A stretch of DNA of 64,000 bases from Pyxidicoccus caerfyrddinensis (GTDB lineage: Bacteria > Myxococcota > Myxococcia > Myxococcales > Myxococcaceae): the NCBI RefSeq assembly GCF_010894405.1, contig NZ_JAAIYA010000043.1:1-64000 (forward strand), read 5' to 3'. This document shows, piece by piece, positions 16,778-24,698 of the stretch (position 1 is the stretch's first letter; each line of letters starts with the position of its first letter). The notes below the pieces were generated by a model, which saw nothing but the letters and a program-made list of their open reading frames with translations, did no database searches and was not told the DNA's origin. Made by a program: the position numbers and the translations under genes.

Positions 16778-19636
16778 TCAGCGGCCCAGCCGCGCCAGCT
16801 TCTCCTTCACGGTGTCCGAGGCGGGGCCATGGGGCAGGAGCGCGAGGTATCGCCCATACGCCTTCGCCGCGTCCGGCTTGCGGCCCAGCTTGTCGTACGC
16901 GTCGCCCAGGTTGAGGAAGGCCACGGCGCGCTGCGGGTCCAGCACCAGCGTCTTCTCCAGCCACTTCACCGCCTCGGCGTACTCGCCCCGGCGGAAGTGG
17001 ACGAAGCCCACGTTGTTGGTGGCCTGTGCGTCCGTGGGGTCCAGGCGCGCGGCGGCCTGGAACTCGGCCAGGGCCTCCTCGTAGCGCTTCTCGCGGTAGA
17101 GCGTCATGCCGCGGTCACCGCGGCGGCGGGCCTCTTCCTGGGGCGTGGAGGCCGGCACCGGCGTGGCCGCCACGGCGGGCGCGGTGCCGGCGTCCTGCAG
17201 TTGCGAGAGCTGGCTCTTCGCCGCCTCCAGCTCGCGCGCCAGGGCCTGGTTGCGCGCCGTCTTCGCGGCGATTTCGGAGCGCACGCGCTCCAGCTCCGCG
17301 TTGAGTTGGATGGCCTCCGTGTCGAGCTGCTCGGAGCTCTCGCTGAGGAACTCACCCTCGTGGGACAGCTCGAGGACGAACTCGCCGCCCTCGCTGCCGG
17401 GCATGCTGCCGAAGGCGGGCGTCTGCTTCGACAGGGAGGACACCGTGGGGCCCACGTACGCGGCCAGTTCCGACGCGGTGACGTAGCCGTCGGTGTTGAG
17501 GTCCGCCTGCCCCTCCAGGCCCTGGAGCAGCGTCCACGTGAAGATGGAGTGGCCGTTGGGGCCCTGGTCCGCCACCTGCTCGTCGGCGCCGCCCGCGGTG
17601 AGCACCTGGCGCACGCTCCGGCGCGTCACCTCCTGGAGGTACTTGCGCACGTCGCCGCCCGTCGGGGCCCCGCCGCGCGTCAGCGCCAGGCCGCTGTAGC
17701 AGGCGTCCATGACGAAGAAGGCGTGCTTGGCGGGCATGGCCTCGCTGATGTCCTGGAAGTTGGTCATCGAGATGGCCGTGCTCTGGTAGTTGGACGTGTC
17801 CGCGTCCACCGGGACGATGTAGCCGAGGCTCTTCCCGTTGGGCAGGCGGCGGGTGATGCCGTGGCCCGCGAAGAAGACGAAGACGCGGTCCTCGCGCTGC
17901 ACCTTCTTCGGGTCCGCCAGCGTGTCCCCGAGCACGGAGAGGATGCGCTCGCGCGTGGCCTCCGCGTCGAGCAGCACGGTGACGTTCTCCGGCTTGAAGC
18001 GGTACTTGCGCACCAGCAAATCCCGCACGCCCTCCGCGTCGTTCACCGCGTAGGAGAGCTTCGGCCACTTCAGGTACGCGTTGATGCCGATGACCACCGC
18101 CCAGCTCTCGCGGTACAGCGCGGCGGGCGCGGGGGCGGCCACGGCCGCAGGCGGCACGCCGCCGTCCGCCGAGTCCCCCACCATCTGCGTGCCGTCCCAG
18201 AGGACGAAGCGGTAGCCGCGCGTCTGGAGCGTCTCCAGGATGAGCGGGAGCGCCTCCGTCGTCTGGCTGTGCACGTCGTGCAGCAGGATGACGCCTCGGC
18301 CGTTGGCCTCCACCTGCTGCACCACGCGGTTGGCGATGGAGGTGGGGATGGGGTCGCTCCAGTCGAGCGCGTCCACGTTCCACAGATACGCCCGGAGCTT
18401 CCGGGCCGCGAGCGCCGCGGCCACCTTCTCGTTGCGCGCACCGTAGGGCGGGCGGAAGAGGGCGATGGGGGTGTTCGTCACCTCCTCGATGATGCGCTTC
18501 GACTCGTCGATTTCCGTCTCCAGCCGCGCGTCGCTGAGCTTGGGCAGGAAGGCGTGCGTCAGCGAGTGGTTGGCGAGCAGGTGCCCCGCCTGGAGGATGC
18601 GCTCGGAGTACGCGGAGGCCTCGGTGCGGCTGAGCGTGCCCGCGTCGCCCGCGCCCTTGCCGCGCACGGCGACGTTCTGCCCCACCTCGAAGAAGATGGA
18701 TTTGACGCCGTACTTCTCCAGCGTGGCGAGGATGTTGGGGGTGAACTTCGGGTGCGGGCCGTCGTCGAAGGTGAGCACCAGCGTCTTCGGCGGCAGCGAG
18801 TTGCCGGTGATGATGGCCGGGTCCTCCTTGCGCGGGCCCTTGCCGCGCATGCTCCCGTCCAGCGAGCCCAGCGTCTCGTCGAAGGACTTGAGGATGGACT
18901 CGCGGGTGAAGCGGCCCTTGAGGAAGGTGACGTAGGCCTCCCAGGCCTCGCGGCGCACGGCCATGCCGCGCGTGTCGAAGCGGCCGAAGACGGCCTGCAG
19001 CTCCTTCTCGTAGAGGGCCTGGATGGCCTGGAGCGCGCGCTGGTCCTCCTCGACGCGGGCGAGCAGCGGCGCCTTCCACGCGGGCGCGGAGGGCAGGGCG
19101 GCGAGCGTGTCGCGCACCTCCGCCAGCGTGTCCTTGAAGGCGAGCTTGTCCGCGTCGTGCAGCTCGGCGTCCTTCTCCAGCCAGTCCAGGAACGCGGTGA
19201 CGGGCGCGGGCTCGGCGCCGGAGGTGAGCGCGCCGTGGAGCCGCTGGCCGAGGGACTCCAGCGCGTGCCGGTTCTCATCGAAGAGCATGCGCCCGACGAT
19301 GGACGCGCGCTCGCGGGTGTCCTCGTCCAGGGCGGCCTCGTCCGCGGCGAGGACGATGTTCTGCCGGTAGCGGGTGAGGATGCCGGCCAATTCCTCGCGC
19401 GTGGCCGCGTCGTCCTTCACGGGCGCGGCGGCGGTGCTCGCGTCCGGAGCCTGGGGCGCCGGAGTGGCGGCCGCGGGCGCGGCGGGCGCGGGCTGCGGGG
19501 CGGCGGCCGGAGGCGCGGACACCGTGCCCTTGCAGGCGACGAGGAGGAGCGCGGTGAGCCAGGGCAGGGCGCGGTGCCAGGGCTTCCGGCACGCGGCGCT
19601 GCGCAGGGAGGCGGAGGACGGGAGACGGATGCTCAT
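16778..19636 (-). CDS. Polysaccharide deacetylase-caspase-TPR fusion lipoprotein
   Basis: A 952-residue protein with a signal peptide ending at a lipobox (LLLVAC) and a Pro/Ala linker. A helical region follows, then a NodB deacetylase domain (about 280-470) with LTFDDGPHP, NHSLTHAF, RPPYGARN and ILLHDVH, i.e. the metal and catalytic residues. Next is a caspase-like C14 domain with the dyad His592 (FFAGHG) and Cys646 (DACYSG). An EF-hand-like DLNTDGYVTASEL, a coiled coil and C-terminal TPRs end the protein. Both enzyme centres look intact. Start at 19636 fits the signal peptide. It would act in the periplasm or at the outer membrane, perhaps on peptidoglycan or surface polysaccharide; the protease target is unknown. 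Confidence 0.92.
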   Translation of the reverse strand: MSIRLPSSASLRSAACRKPWHRALPWLTALLLVACKGTVSAPPAAAPQPAPAAPAAATPAPQAPDASTAAAPVKDDAATREELAGILTRYRQNIVLAADEAALDEDTRERASIVGRMLFDENRHALESLGQRLHGALTSGAEPAPVTAFLDWLEKDAELHDADKLAFKDTLAEVRDTLAALPSAPAWKAPLLARVEEDQRALQAIQALYEKELQAVFGRFDTRGMAVRREAWEAYVTFLKGRFTRESILKSFDETLGSLDGSMRGKGPRKEDPAIITGNSLPPKTLVLTFDDGPHPKFTPNILATLEKYGVKSIFFEVGQNVAVRGKGAGDAGTLSRTEASAYSERILQAGHLLANHSLTHAFLPKLSDARLETEIDESKRIIEEVTNTPIALFRPPYGARNEKVAAALAARKLRAYLWNVDALDWSDPIPTSIANRVVQQVEANGRGVILLHDVHSQTTEALPLILETLQTRGYRFVLWDGTQMVGDSADGGVPPAAVAAPAPAALYRESWAVVIGINAYLKWPKLSYAVNDAEGVRDLLVRKYRFKPENVTVLLDAEATRERILSVLGDTLADPKKVQREDRVFVFFAGHGITRRLPNGKSLGYIVPVDADTSNYQSTAISMTNFQDISEAMPAKHAFFVMDACYSGLALTRGGAPTGGDVRKYLQEVTRRSVRQVLTAGGADEQVADQGPNGHSIFTWTLLQGLEGQADLNTDGYVTASELAAYVGPTVSSLSKQTPAFGSMPGSEGGEFVLELSHEGEFLSESSEQLDTEAIQLNAELERVRSEIAAKTARNQALARELEAAKSQLSQLQDAGTAPAVAATPVPASTPQEEARRRGDRGMTLYREKRYEEALAEFQAAARLDPTDAQATNNVGFVHFRRGEYAEAVKWLEKTLVLDPQRAVAFLNLGDAYDKLGRKPDAAKAYGRYLALLPHGPASDTVKEKLARLGR

Positions 19637-19846
19637 GTGTGGGGCGGAATCCGCCCGGAGCATGCCCGGCGCGGCACGGGGACGCCAACCCGCGCGAGCC
19701 CCGTCGTCCCTCTTGAGTAGGGAGAGGTACTACCCGCTGCTGTCTCCGAGCCTGCACGCGGATGGGAAGGCGTGCAGCCAGCCGAGCGCCCGTTGGGGGA
19801 AGGCCCGCCCGTGCGCATCGTCTCCCAGGGGGCTGCCGGGACGGGG

Positions 19847-19866
19847 CTCGACTCGACTCGACTCGA
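19847..19866 (+). repeat. Four tandem CTCGA units before a ribosome site
   Basis: Four exact copies of CTCGA end 12 bases before the start codon of the DUF1206 gene, right next to its GGGGGAG ribosome site. Slippage would change the spacing between promoter or 5' leader and start, not the reading frame. Confidence 0.8.
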
Positions 19867-19878
19867 CAAGGGGGAGAC

Positions 19879-20727
19879 ATGGCGACGGGAGCACTGCGAG
19901 GACCCGACCTGCAACGCATGGCGCACGCGGGGCGGCAGGCCGGCAGGAGCGGCGTGGTGCTGGCGGCCCGGGTGGGCTACGCCGCTCGCGCCGCCGTCTA
20001 CGCGGTGATTGGCGTGCTGGCGCTGATGCTGGCCCTGGGCGAGGGCGGCCGCGCGACGGACCCGCGCGGCGCGGTGCTGGAGGTGGCGCGTCAGCCCTTC
20101 GGCTCGGTGCTGCTCGTCCTCCTGGGACTGGGCCTGCTGGCCTTCGCCGTCTGGCGCTTCGTGCAGGCGGTGCTGGACGTGGAGGGCAAGGGCCGCTCCG
20201 GCAAGGGGCTCATCGCGCGCGTCGTGCCGGGAATCAGCGGCGTGATTCACCTCAGCCTCGCCCTGTTCGCCTTCAACCTGCTGCGCGGCCATGCCAGCAA
20301 GGGCGGTGGCACGAAGAGCATGACGGCGGAGCTGATGTCGAAGCCCTTCGGCCAGGTGCTTGTGGGCGCGGTGGGCGTGGTGGTGATTGGCTTCGCCGTG
20401 TACCAGTTCATTCAGGCGGTGAAGGGGAAGATGCTGGACAAGCTGAGCCTGACGGGCCTGGCCGCGCGCCAGCGCACGTGGGTGGAGCGCATCAGCAAGG
20501 CCGGCGTGCTGGCCCGCGCGGTGGTGTTCCTGCTGGTGGGCATCTTCTTCATCCAGGCCGCCGTGGACGCGGACCCGGGCGAGGCGGGCGGCCTCGCCGA
20601 GGCGCTGGGCACGCTGGCGTCGCAGCCGTTCGGCCCGTGGCTGCTGGGCGTGGTGGCACTCGGGTTGGTGGCGTACGCCGGTTACCAGCTCCTGGAGGCG
20701 CGCTACCGCCGCATCGCGACGCCGTGA
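19879..20727 (+). CDS. DUF1206 membrane protein
   Basis: A 282-residue integral membrane protein made of three similar two-helix units, as in DUF1206: residues about 30-95, 115-180 and 195-270. Each unit has a small-residue-rich helix followed by one ending in F/Y-x-x-Y/F-Q-x-x-x-A, e.g. FAVYQFIQAV and YAGYQLLEA. Start at 19879 behind GGGGGAG. The molecular function of the family is unknown. It is followed after 73 bases by an OsmC gene on the same strand, possibly an envelope-stress unit. Confidence 0.88.
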   Translation: MATGALRGPDLQRMAHAGRQAGRSGVVLAARVGYAARAAVYAVIGVLALMLALGEGGRATDPRGAVLEVARQPFGSVLLVLLGLGLLAFAVWRFVQAVLDVEGKGRSGKGLIARVVPGISGVIHLSLALFAFNLLRGHASKGGGTKSMTAELMSKPFGQVLVGAVGVVVIGFAVYQFIQAVKGKMLDKLSLTGLAARQRTWVERISKAGVLARAVVFLLVGIFFIQAAVDADPGEAGGLAEALGTLASQPFGPWLLGVVALGLVAYAGYQLLEARYRRIATP

Positions 20728-20800
20728 GGCGGTGACGGGAAGGCTTGCCTCCCCGGGGGCCGGCGCATATCCAACGCGCGCCGGACCTCCTGGGAGGCGC

Positions 20801-21286
20801 ATGTCGGGACACGAGCATCGCTACACGGTGGCGTTGAAGTGGACGGGCAACACGGGCGCGGGGACCGCGAGCTACCGCGGCTACGAGCGCGCCCATGAGC
20901 TGAGCGTGGAGGGCAAGCCGGTGATTCCGGGCTCGTCCGACCCGACCTTCCGTGGAGACCCGAAGCGGTGGAATCCGGAGGAGCTGCTCGTGGCCTCGCT
21001 CTCGGCCTGTCACAAGCTCTGGTACCTGCACCTGTGCGCCACCGCCGGCGTGGTGGTGACGGACTACGTGGACGCGGCCGAGGGCCTCATGTCCGAGGAC
21101 GCGGATGGCGGTGGCCGCTTCACCCGCGTGGTGCTGCGCCCGCGAGTCACCATTGCGGCGGGCTCCGACCGGGAGAAGGCCCACGCGCTCCACCACGAAG
21201 CGCATGCGAAGTGCTTCATCGCCAACTCGGTGAACTTCCCCGTCGCGCACGAGCCCACCACGCTCATCGAGACACCGCGCACGTAG
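20801..21286 (+). CDS. OsmC/Ohr-family peroxide-reducing protein
   Basis: A 161-residue OsmC-like protein. The two redox cysteines are present, Cys70 in LSACHKLWY and Cys138 in HAKCFIANSVNFPV, with the family's buried helix between them. It should reduce organic hydroperoxides in the cytoplasm using thiol reductants. Start at 20801 was chosen for its TGGGAGG ribosome site; earlier codons lie in the upstream leader. Confidence 0.93.
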   Translation: MSGHEHRYTVALKWTGNTGAGTASYRGYERAHELSVEGKPVIPGSSDPTFRGDPKRWNPEELLVASLSACHKLWYLHLCATAGVVVTDYVDAAEGLMSEDADGGGRFTRVVLRPRVTIAAGSDREKAHALHHEAHAKCFIANSVNFPVAHEPTTLIETPRT

Positions 21287-21310
21287 CGCGGCGCCGAGCG
21301 GTGTTGTGGG

Positions 21311-21679
21311 TCAGAGTCGGGGTTCGAAAGCGGCAACGGCCGGCAGCATCGCCTCGGGAGCCATCTGGGGCTGCGGGCGGACCAGCGCCGGGTAGGCGTC
21401 AATGGGGGCGGCACAGCCCACCGCGAAGTCGGCGGCCTCGCGCAGCTTCGATAGCGCGAGGTCCGTACAGTGGATGGTGATGATGGGCAGAAAGCCCGGC
21501 TCGCTCATCCACTTCACCGCGTCCGAGAGCTGATGCGTGTCCAGGAAACCCATCACGGCGTCCCGAAGGGCCCGTCCTTCGCTGGCCGCCACCTTGAGGA
21601 CGTTCCGTCGGTCCCTTTGCGGCGCGGGGATGTAGGACTCGGACTCCTCGCGCGGCATGATGATGGTCTCAATCCACAT
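21311..21679 (-). CDS. Unknown small protein
   Basis: A 122-residue protein I do not recognise. It starts MWIETIIMPREESESYI, has a charged amphipathic centre (RNVLKVAASEGRALRDAV) and a hydrophobic strand (FLPIITIHCTDLAL), and ends in a Pro/Ala-rich tail. No signal peptide or membrane helix. The start at 21679 is supported by GGAGG 9 bases ahead; a longer reading from upstream methionines is possible but lacks a ribosome site. It is transcribed away from the STAND regulator gene, with a 330-base gap between them. Confidence 0.6.
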   Translation of the reverse strand: MWIETIIMPREESESYIPAPQRDRRNVLKVAASEGRALRDAVMGFLDTHQLSDAVKWMSEPGFLPIITIHCTDLALSKLREAADFAVGCAAPIDAYPALVRPQPQMAPEAMLPAVAAFEPRL

Positions 21680-22009
21680 CGGAACGCCTCCGGACGGCGG
21701 GCCCGATGACACCGTGGCGACTCCAGCAACGAGCCCCGGGCACCGGATGATGACAGGCATGATGCGCGATTCAGCCGCGGTCGGTTTCACTCCCGGCGCC
21801 AATTCCTTCTGAGAAGGCGTCACGTGTCCGAAACCGGAGTGTGCGAGCCTCGCACCCCGTTGCTGAAACGGGCCTCCGTTACAGGTACGTCCGGGGGCCC
21901 GGCCCCGCATGTATACGGGAGCGGACAAAGGCGCCTGACGAGCGGCCTTTCAGGCCGCCAGCGCAGTCACTGCCAGCGCGGGTCATTCCGGCCCTACAAT
22001 GGTTCGCCA
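21680..22009. other. Divergent promoter region with two short inverted repeats
   Basis: Holds a palindrome CCTTCT-G-AGAAGG (21805-21817), a possible operator. It also has a tight hairpin GCGGCCT-TTC-AGGCCGC (21942-21958). A strong -10-like TACAAT lies at 21995-22000, ten bases before the ATG at 22010, which would give an almost leaderless transcript for the regulator gene. No RNA gene was found. Confidence 0.5.
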
Positions 22010-24664
22010 ATGCACACGTCGTCTCGTCAGGGGCTCGGGCCACCCGCTGTCTTCGTGGGCCGCGCCGAGGAGGTGCAACGCCTCGGAGGCATGCTGCGAC
22101 GCGTGCGGACCGGTGTCGTCTACGGCCTGCCCGGCGTGGGCAAGTCCGCGGTGGCGGCGGCGGTGGCGGCGCGCTACCGAGGCCCTGTCGTGCACCGGCG
22201 CGTGCGTCCCGGCGACACGCTGGACACCGTGGTGGACGACGTGCGCCGCCTGCTGAGCGACGCGCCCGTGGCCCAGGCGCTGTCGGATGCGTCGCGCCTG
22301 GAGGAACTGGCCCTGGCGCTGGAGGCGCGCCGCGCGCTGTGCGTGCTGGACGACTTGCACGGGCTGAAGCCGGCGGAGCGCGCCGCGCTACTGGAGGAGG
22401 TGGGCGGGCGCCTGCGGCAGGGGGCGCTGCTGGTCACCTCGCGCGAGTCCGTGCCCCGGCGCGCCGCCAGCCCGGACCGCTTCGAGCTGCGCCTGGACGG
22501 CCTGCCCGAGTCCGGGGCCCGCGCCCTGTGGGAGCAGCTCGACTCGCTGTACGGCACGCGCGAGGGCTTCGACGCCGCGTGGGCCCGCTCGCGGGGCGTG
22601 CCCTTCCTGCTGCGCCGCGCCCATGCCGGCGATGCGGGGGACGAGGAGCCGGTGCGCGCGGCGCTGGCGGCGCTGCCCGGGGACGAGCGGCGGCTGGCCG
22701 CGGTGCTGGCGCTCAGCGAGGTGCCGCTTCCGGCGAGCGCGCTCCAGGACGTGCTGCCCGGCGGCGAGCCAGACGCGCCCGGCGAAGCGCTGCGGCGGCT
22801 GGGCGCGAGGCTGCTGGTGGAGACGGACGCGCAGGGGCGGCACGGCCTGCACGACCTGGTGCGCGAGGCGCTCACCTCGCTGCTCACCCCGGACGAGGCG
22901 CGCTCCGCGCACGAGTCGCTGCTGGCGCTGCTCGAGCGCGAGCCGCTGCCCGCCGTGGTGCGCGTGCGCGCGGTGTGCCGCCACCTCCAGGCCCTGGGCC
23001 GGCGCGAGGCGCGCGCCGCCTTCATCGTCGAGCAGGCGGAAGCCCTGGTGCGCCTCGGCGCCGCCGCCGAATTGCTGTCGCTGCTGGACTCGCTGCCCCC
23101 GGAGCTGCGCACCGCCGACGTGCGGCTGGCCCGGGCGCGCGCGCTGGTGCGGCTGCTCGACTTGCGCCACGCCCTGGCCGAGCTGCTGGAGCTGCGCGCC
23201 TCCCTGGAGGGAGCGCCCTCGGAGGAGGGGGACGCGCTGCGCGAGGACGTGGGCACGGTGCTGGTCCGCGTGGCGCTCTTCTCGCTGGAGGTGGACACCT
23301 GTGAGCGGACGCTCGGGTCCATGCCCATGCCGCGCCAGCCGGAGGTGTTCCTCCAGCAGCTCCTCGCCTGGGCGGCGCTGCGCTTCTTCCAGGGCCGGCT
23401 GGACGAGTCGCTGGAGATGCTGGACACCGCCGCGGCCGCGTCGGAGGACCGGCGCGTGCTGGGCTGGTGCGCCTACGCGCGCGTGCTGATGCTCTGGATT
23501 GAAGGCCGCGACAGCGAGCTGGCGGAGCCGCTGGCGCAGTGCGTGTCGCTGCTGGAGGGCGCGCCGCTCGACTCGCGCGGGCCGATGGTGACGGCCCTGT
23601 CCGCGGGCATCCTCAGCCGGCTGGGCCGGATTACGGAGGCGGAGGCCGCGCTGGCGAAGGCGCGCGAGCGGCTGGGCCGGCTGGGCGCGCCCCGGCTGGC
23701 GCTGGAGCTGGACTGCATCGCCGCGTGGTGCCGGGCGGACCGGGGCGAGCGCCGTGCCGCGCTCGCCGCGCTGCGAGAGACGGAGGCCCGCGCCGAGCAC
23801 GCGGGCTACCTCTTCATCCGCCACCTCTCGCGCCTCGGCGCCGGGCGCATGCTGCTGGAGTTGGGCCGGCGCGCGGAGGGGCTGGCGCTGCTGGACCTGG
23901 TGGAGTCCGACGCCCTCTCCCGGGGCGCGAACGGGCTGGCCCGGGCCGCGGAGGTGGCGCGCGCCGCGGACGTCACCCGGCAGGTGGCACACCCCTCCGC
24001 CGTGGAGCCGCGCGAGGTGCGCCCGGGAGTGGCCGCCCGCCAGCGCGCCCTCGCGGCCCTCCATGCCGCCATGCAGGGCGACAGCGTGCGTGTCACCGGG
24101 CTGCTCGCGTCGCTGGACCCGCTGGCGCGTGGCGAGGACTTCGCGCTGGAGCGCGCGCTGGGCCACCTGGCGCGGGCCCTGCTCCATCAGCGGGCGGAGC
24201 GGGCCATGGATGCGCAGGCCGCGCTCGAGGCCGCGGCGCGCGAGGCCTCGGCGGGCGAGGTGGACCCGGAGCTGATTCCGGAGCTGGCGCGCGCGCTGGC
24301 GCCACGGAGCGCGCTCACGCAGGGTGATGCGCCGTCCGGCGTCGCGGACGCGGTGGTGGTGGACGCGCGCCAGCACGAGCTGCGCGCCTCAGGGCGCACC
24401 GTCTCCCTGGCGAAGCGGGTGCTGCCGCGCCGGCTCTTGTACGCGCTGGCCCGGCAGCCGGGGCGCACGCTGCCGAAGGAGGCGTGCGTGCGCGCCATGT
24501 GGGACGCGGACTATGACCCGCGCCTGCACGACAACTCCCTGCGCGTTCACGTGAGCTACGTGCGGGAGCTGCTCGAGGGCACCGGCGCGCGGGTGGTGTT
24601 CGAGGACCCCGGCTACCGCCTGGATGCGTCGGAGGGATTCGCCTTCATCAGTGACGAGCCCTGA
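22010..24664 (+). CDS. STAND ATPase regulator with C-terminal winged helix
   Basis: An 884-residue protein. The N-terminal NTPase has Walker A GLPGVGKS (39-46), Walker B LCVLDDLHG and a sensor-like LLVTSRES. A long Leu/Ala/Arg-rich helical-repeat region (about 330-770) follows. The last 90 residues form an OmpR/PhoB-type winged helix (LSLRVHVSYVRELLE-like recognition region, then VVFEDPGYRLD). This is the reverse of SARP/AfsR regulators, whose DNA-binding domain is N-terminal. It is probably a signal-responsive, ATP-switched transcription factor. The start at 22010 has no ribosome site; the nearby TACAAT suggests leaderless translation. Confidence 0.88.
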   Translation: MHTSSRQGLGPPAVFVGRAEEVQRLGGMLRRVRTGVVYGLPGVGKSAVAAAVAARYRGPVVHRRVRPGDTLDTVVDDVRRLLSDAPVAQALSDASRLEELALALEARRALCVLDDLHGLKPAERAALLEEVGGRLRQGALLVTSRESVPRRAASPDRFELRLDGLPESGARALWEQLDSLYGTREGFDAAWARSRGVPFLLRRAHAGDAGDEEPVRAALAALPGDERRLAAVLALSEVPLPASALQDVLPGGEPDAPGEALRRLGARLLVETDAQGRHGLHDLVREALTSLLTPDEARSAHESLLALLEREPLPAVVRVRAVCRHLQALGRREARAAFIVEQAEALVRLGAAAELLSLLDSLPPELRTADVRLARARALVRLLDLRHALAELLELRASLEGAPSEEGDALREDVGTVLVRVALFSLEVDTCERTLGSMPMPRQPEVFLQQLLAWAALRFFQGRLDESLEMLDTAAAASEDRRVLGWCAYARVLMLWIEGRDSELAEPLAQCVSLLEGAPLDSRGPMVTALSAGILSRLGRITEAEAALAKARERLGRLGAPRLALELDCIAAWCRADRGERRAALAALRETEARAEHAGYLFIRHLSRLGAGRMLLELGRRAEGLALLDLVESDALSRGANGLARAAEVARAADVTRQVAHPSAVEPREVRPGVAARQRALAALHAAMQGDSVRVTGLLASLDPLARGEDFALERALGHLARALLHQRAERAMDAQAALEAAAREASAGEVDPELIPELARALAPRSALTQGDAPSGVADAVVVDARQHELRASGRTVSLAKRVLPRRLLYALARQPGRTLPKEACVRAMWDADYDPRLHDNSLRVHVSYVRELLEGTGARVVFEDPGYRLDASEGFAFISDEP

Positions 24665-24680
24665 GGTCGCCTGAAGCCTC

Positions 24681-24698
24681 GCGCGCCGCGGGGCGCGC
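24681..24698. terminator. GC hairpin between convergent genes
   Basis: GCGCGCC-GCGG-GGCGCGC, 7 bp with a 4-base loop. It fills the gap between the stop codons of the STAND regulator and the histidine kinase, so it can serve both strands. No long T-run. Confidence 0.55.
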
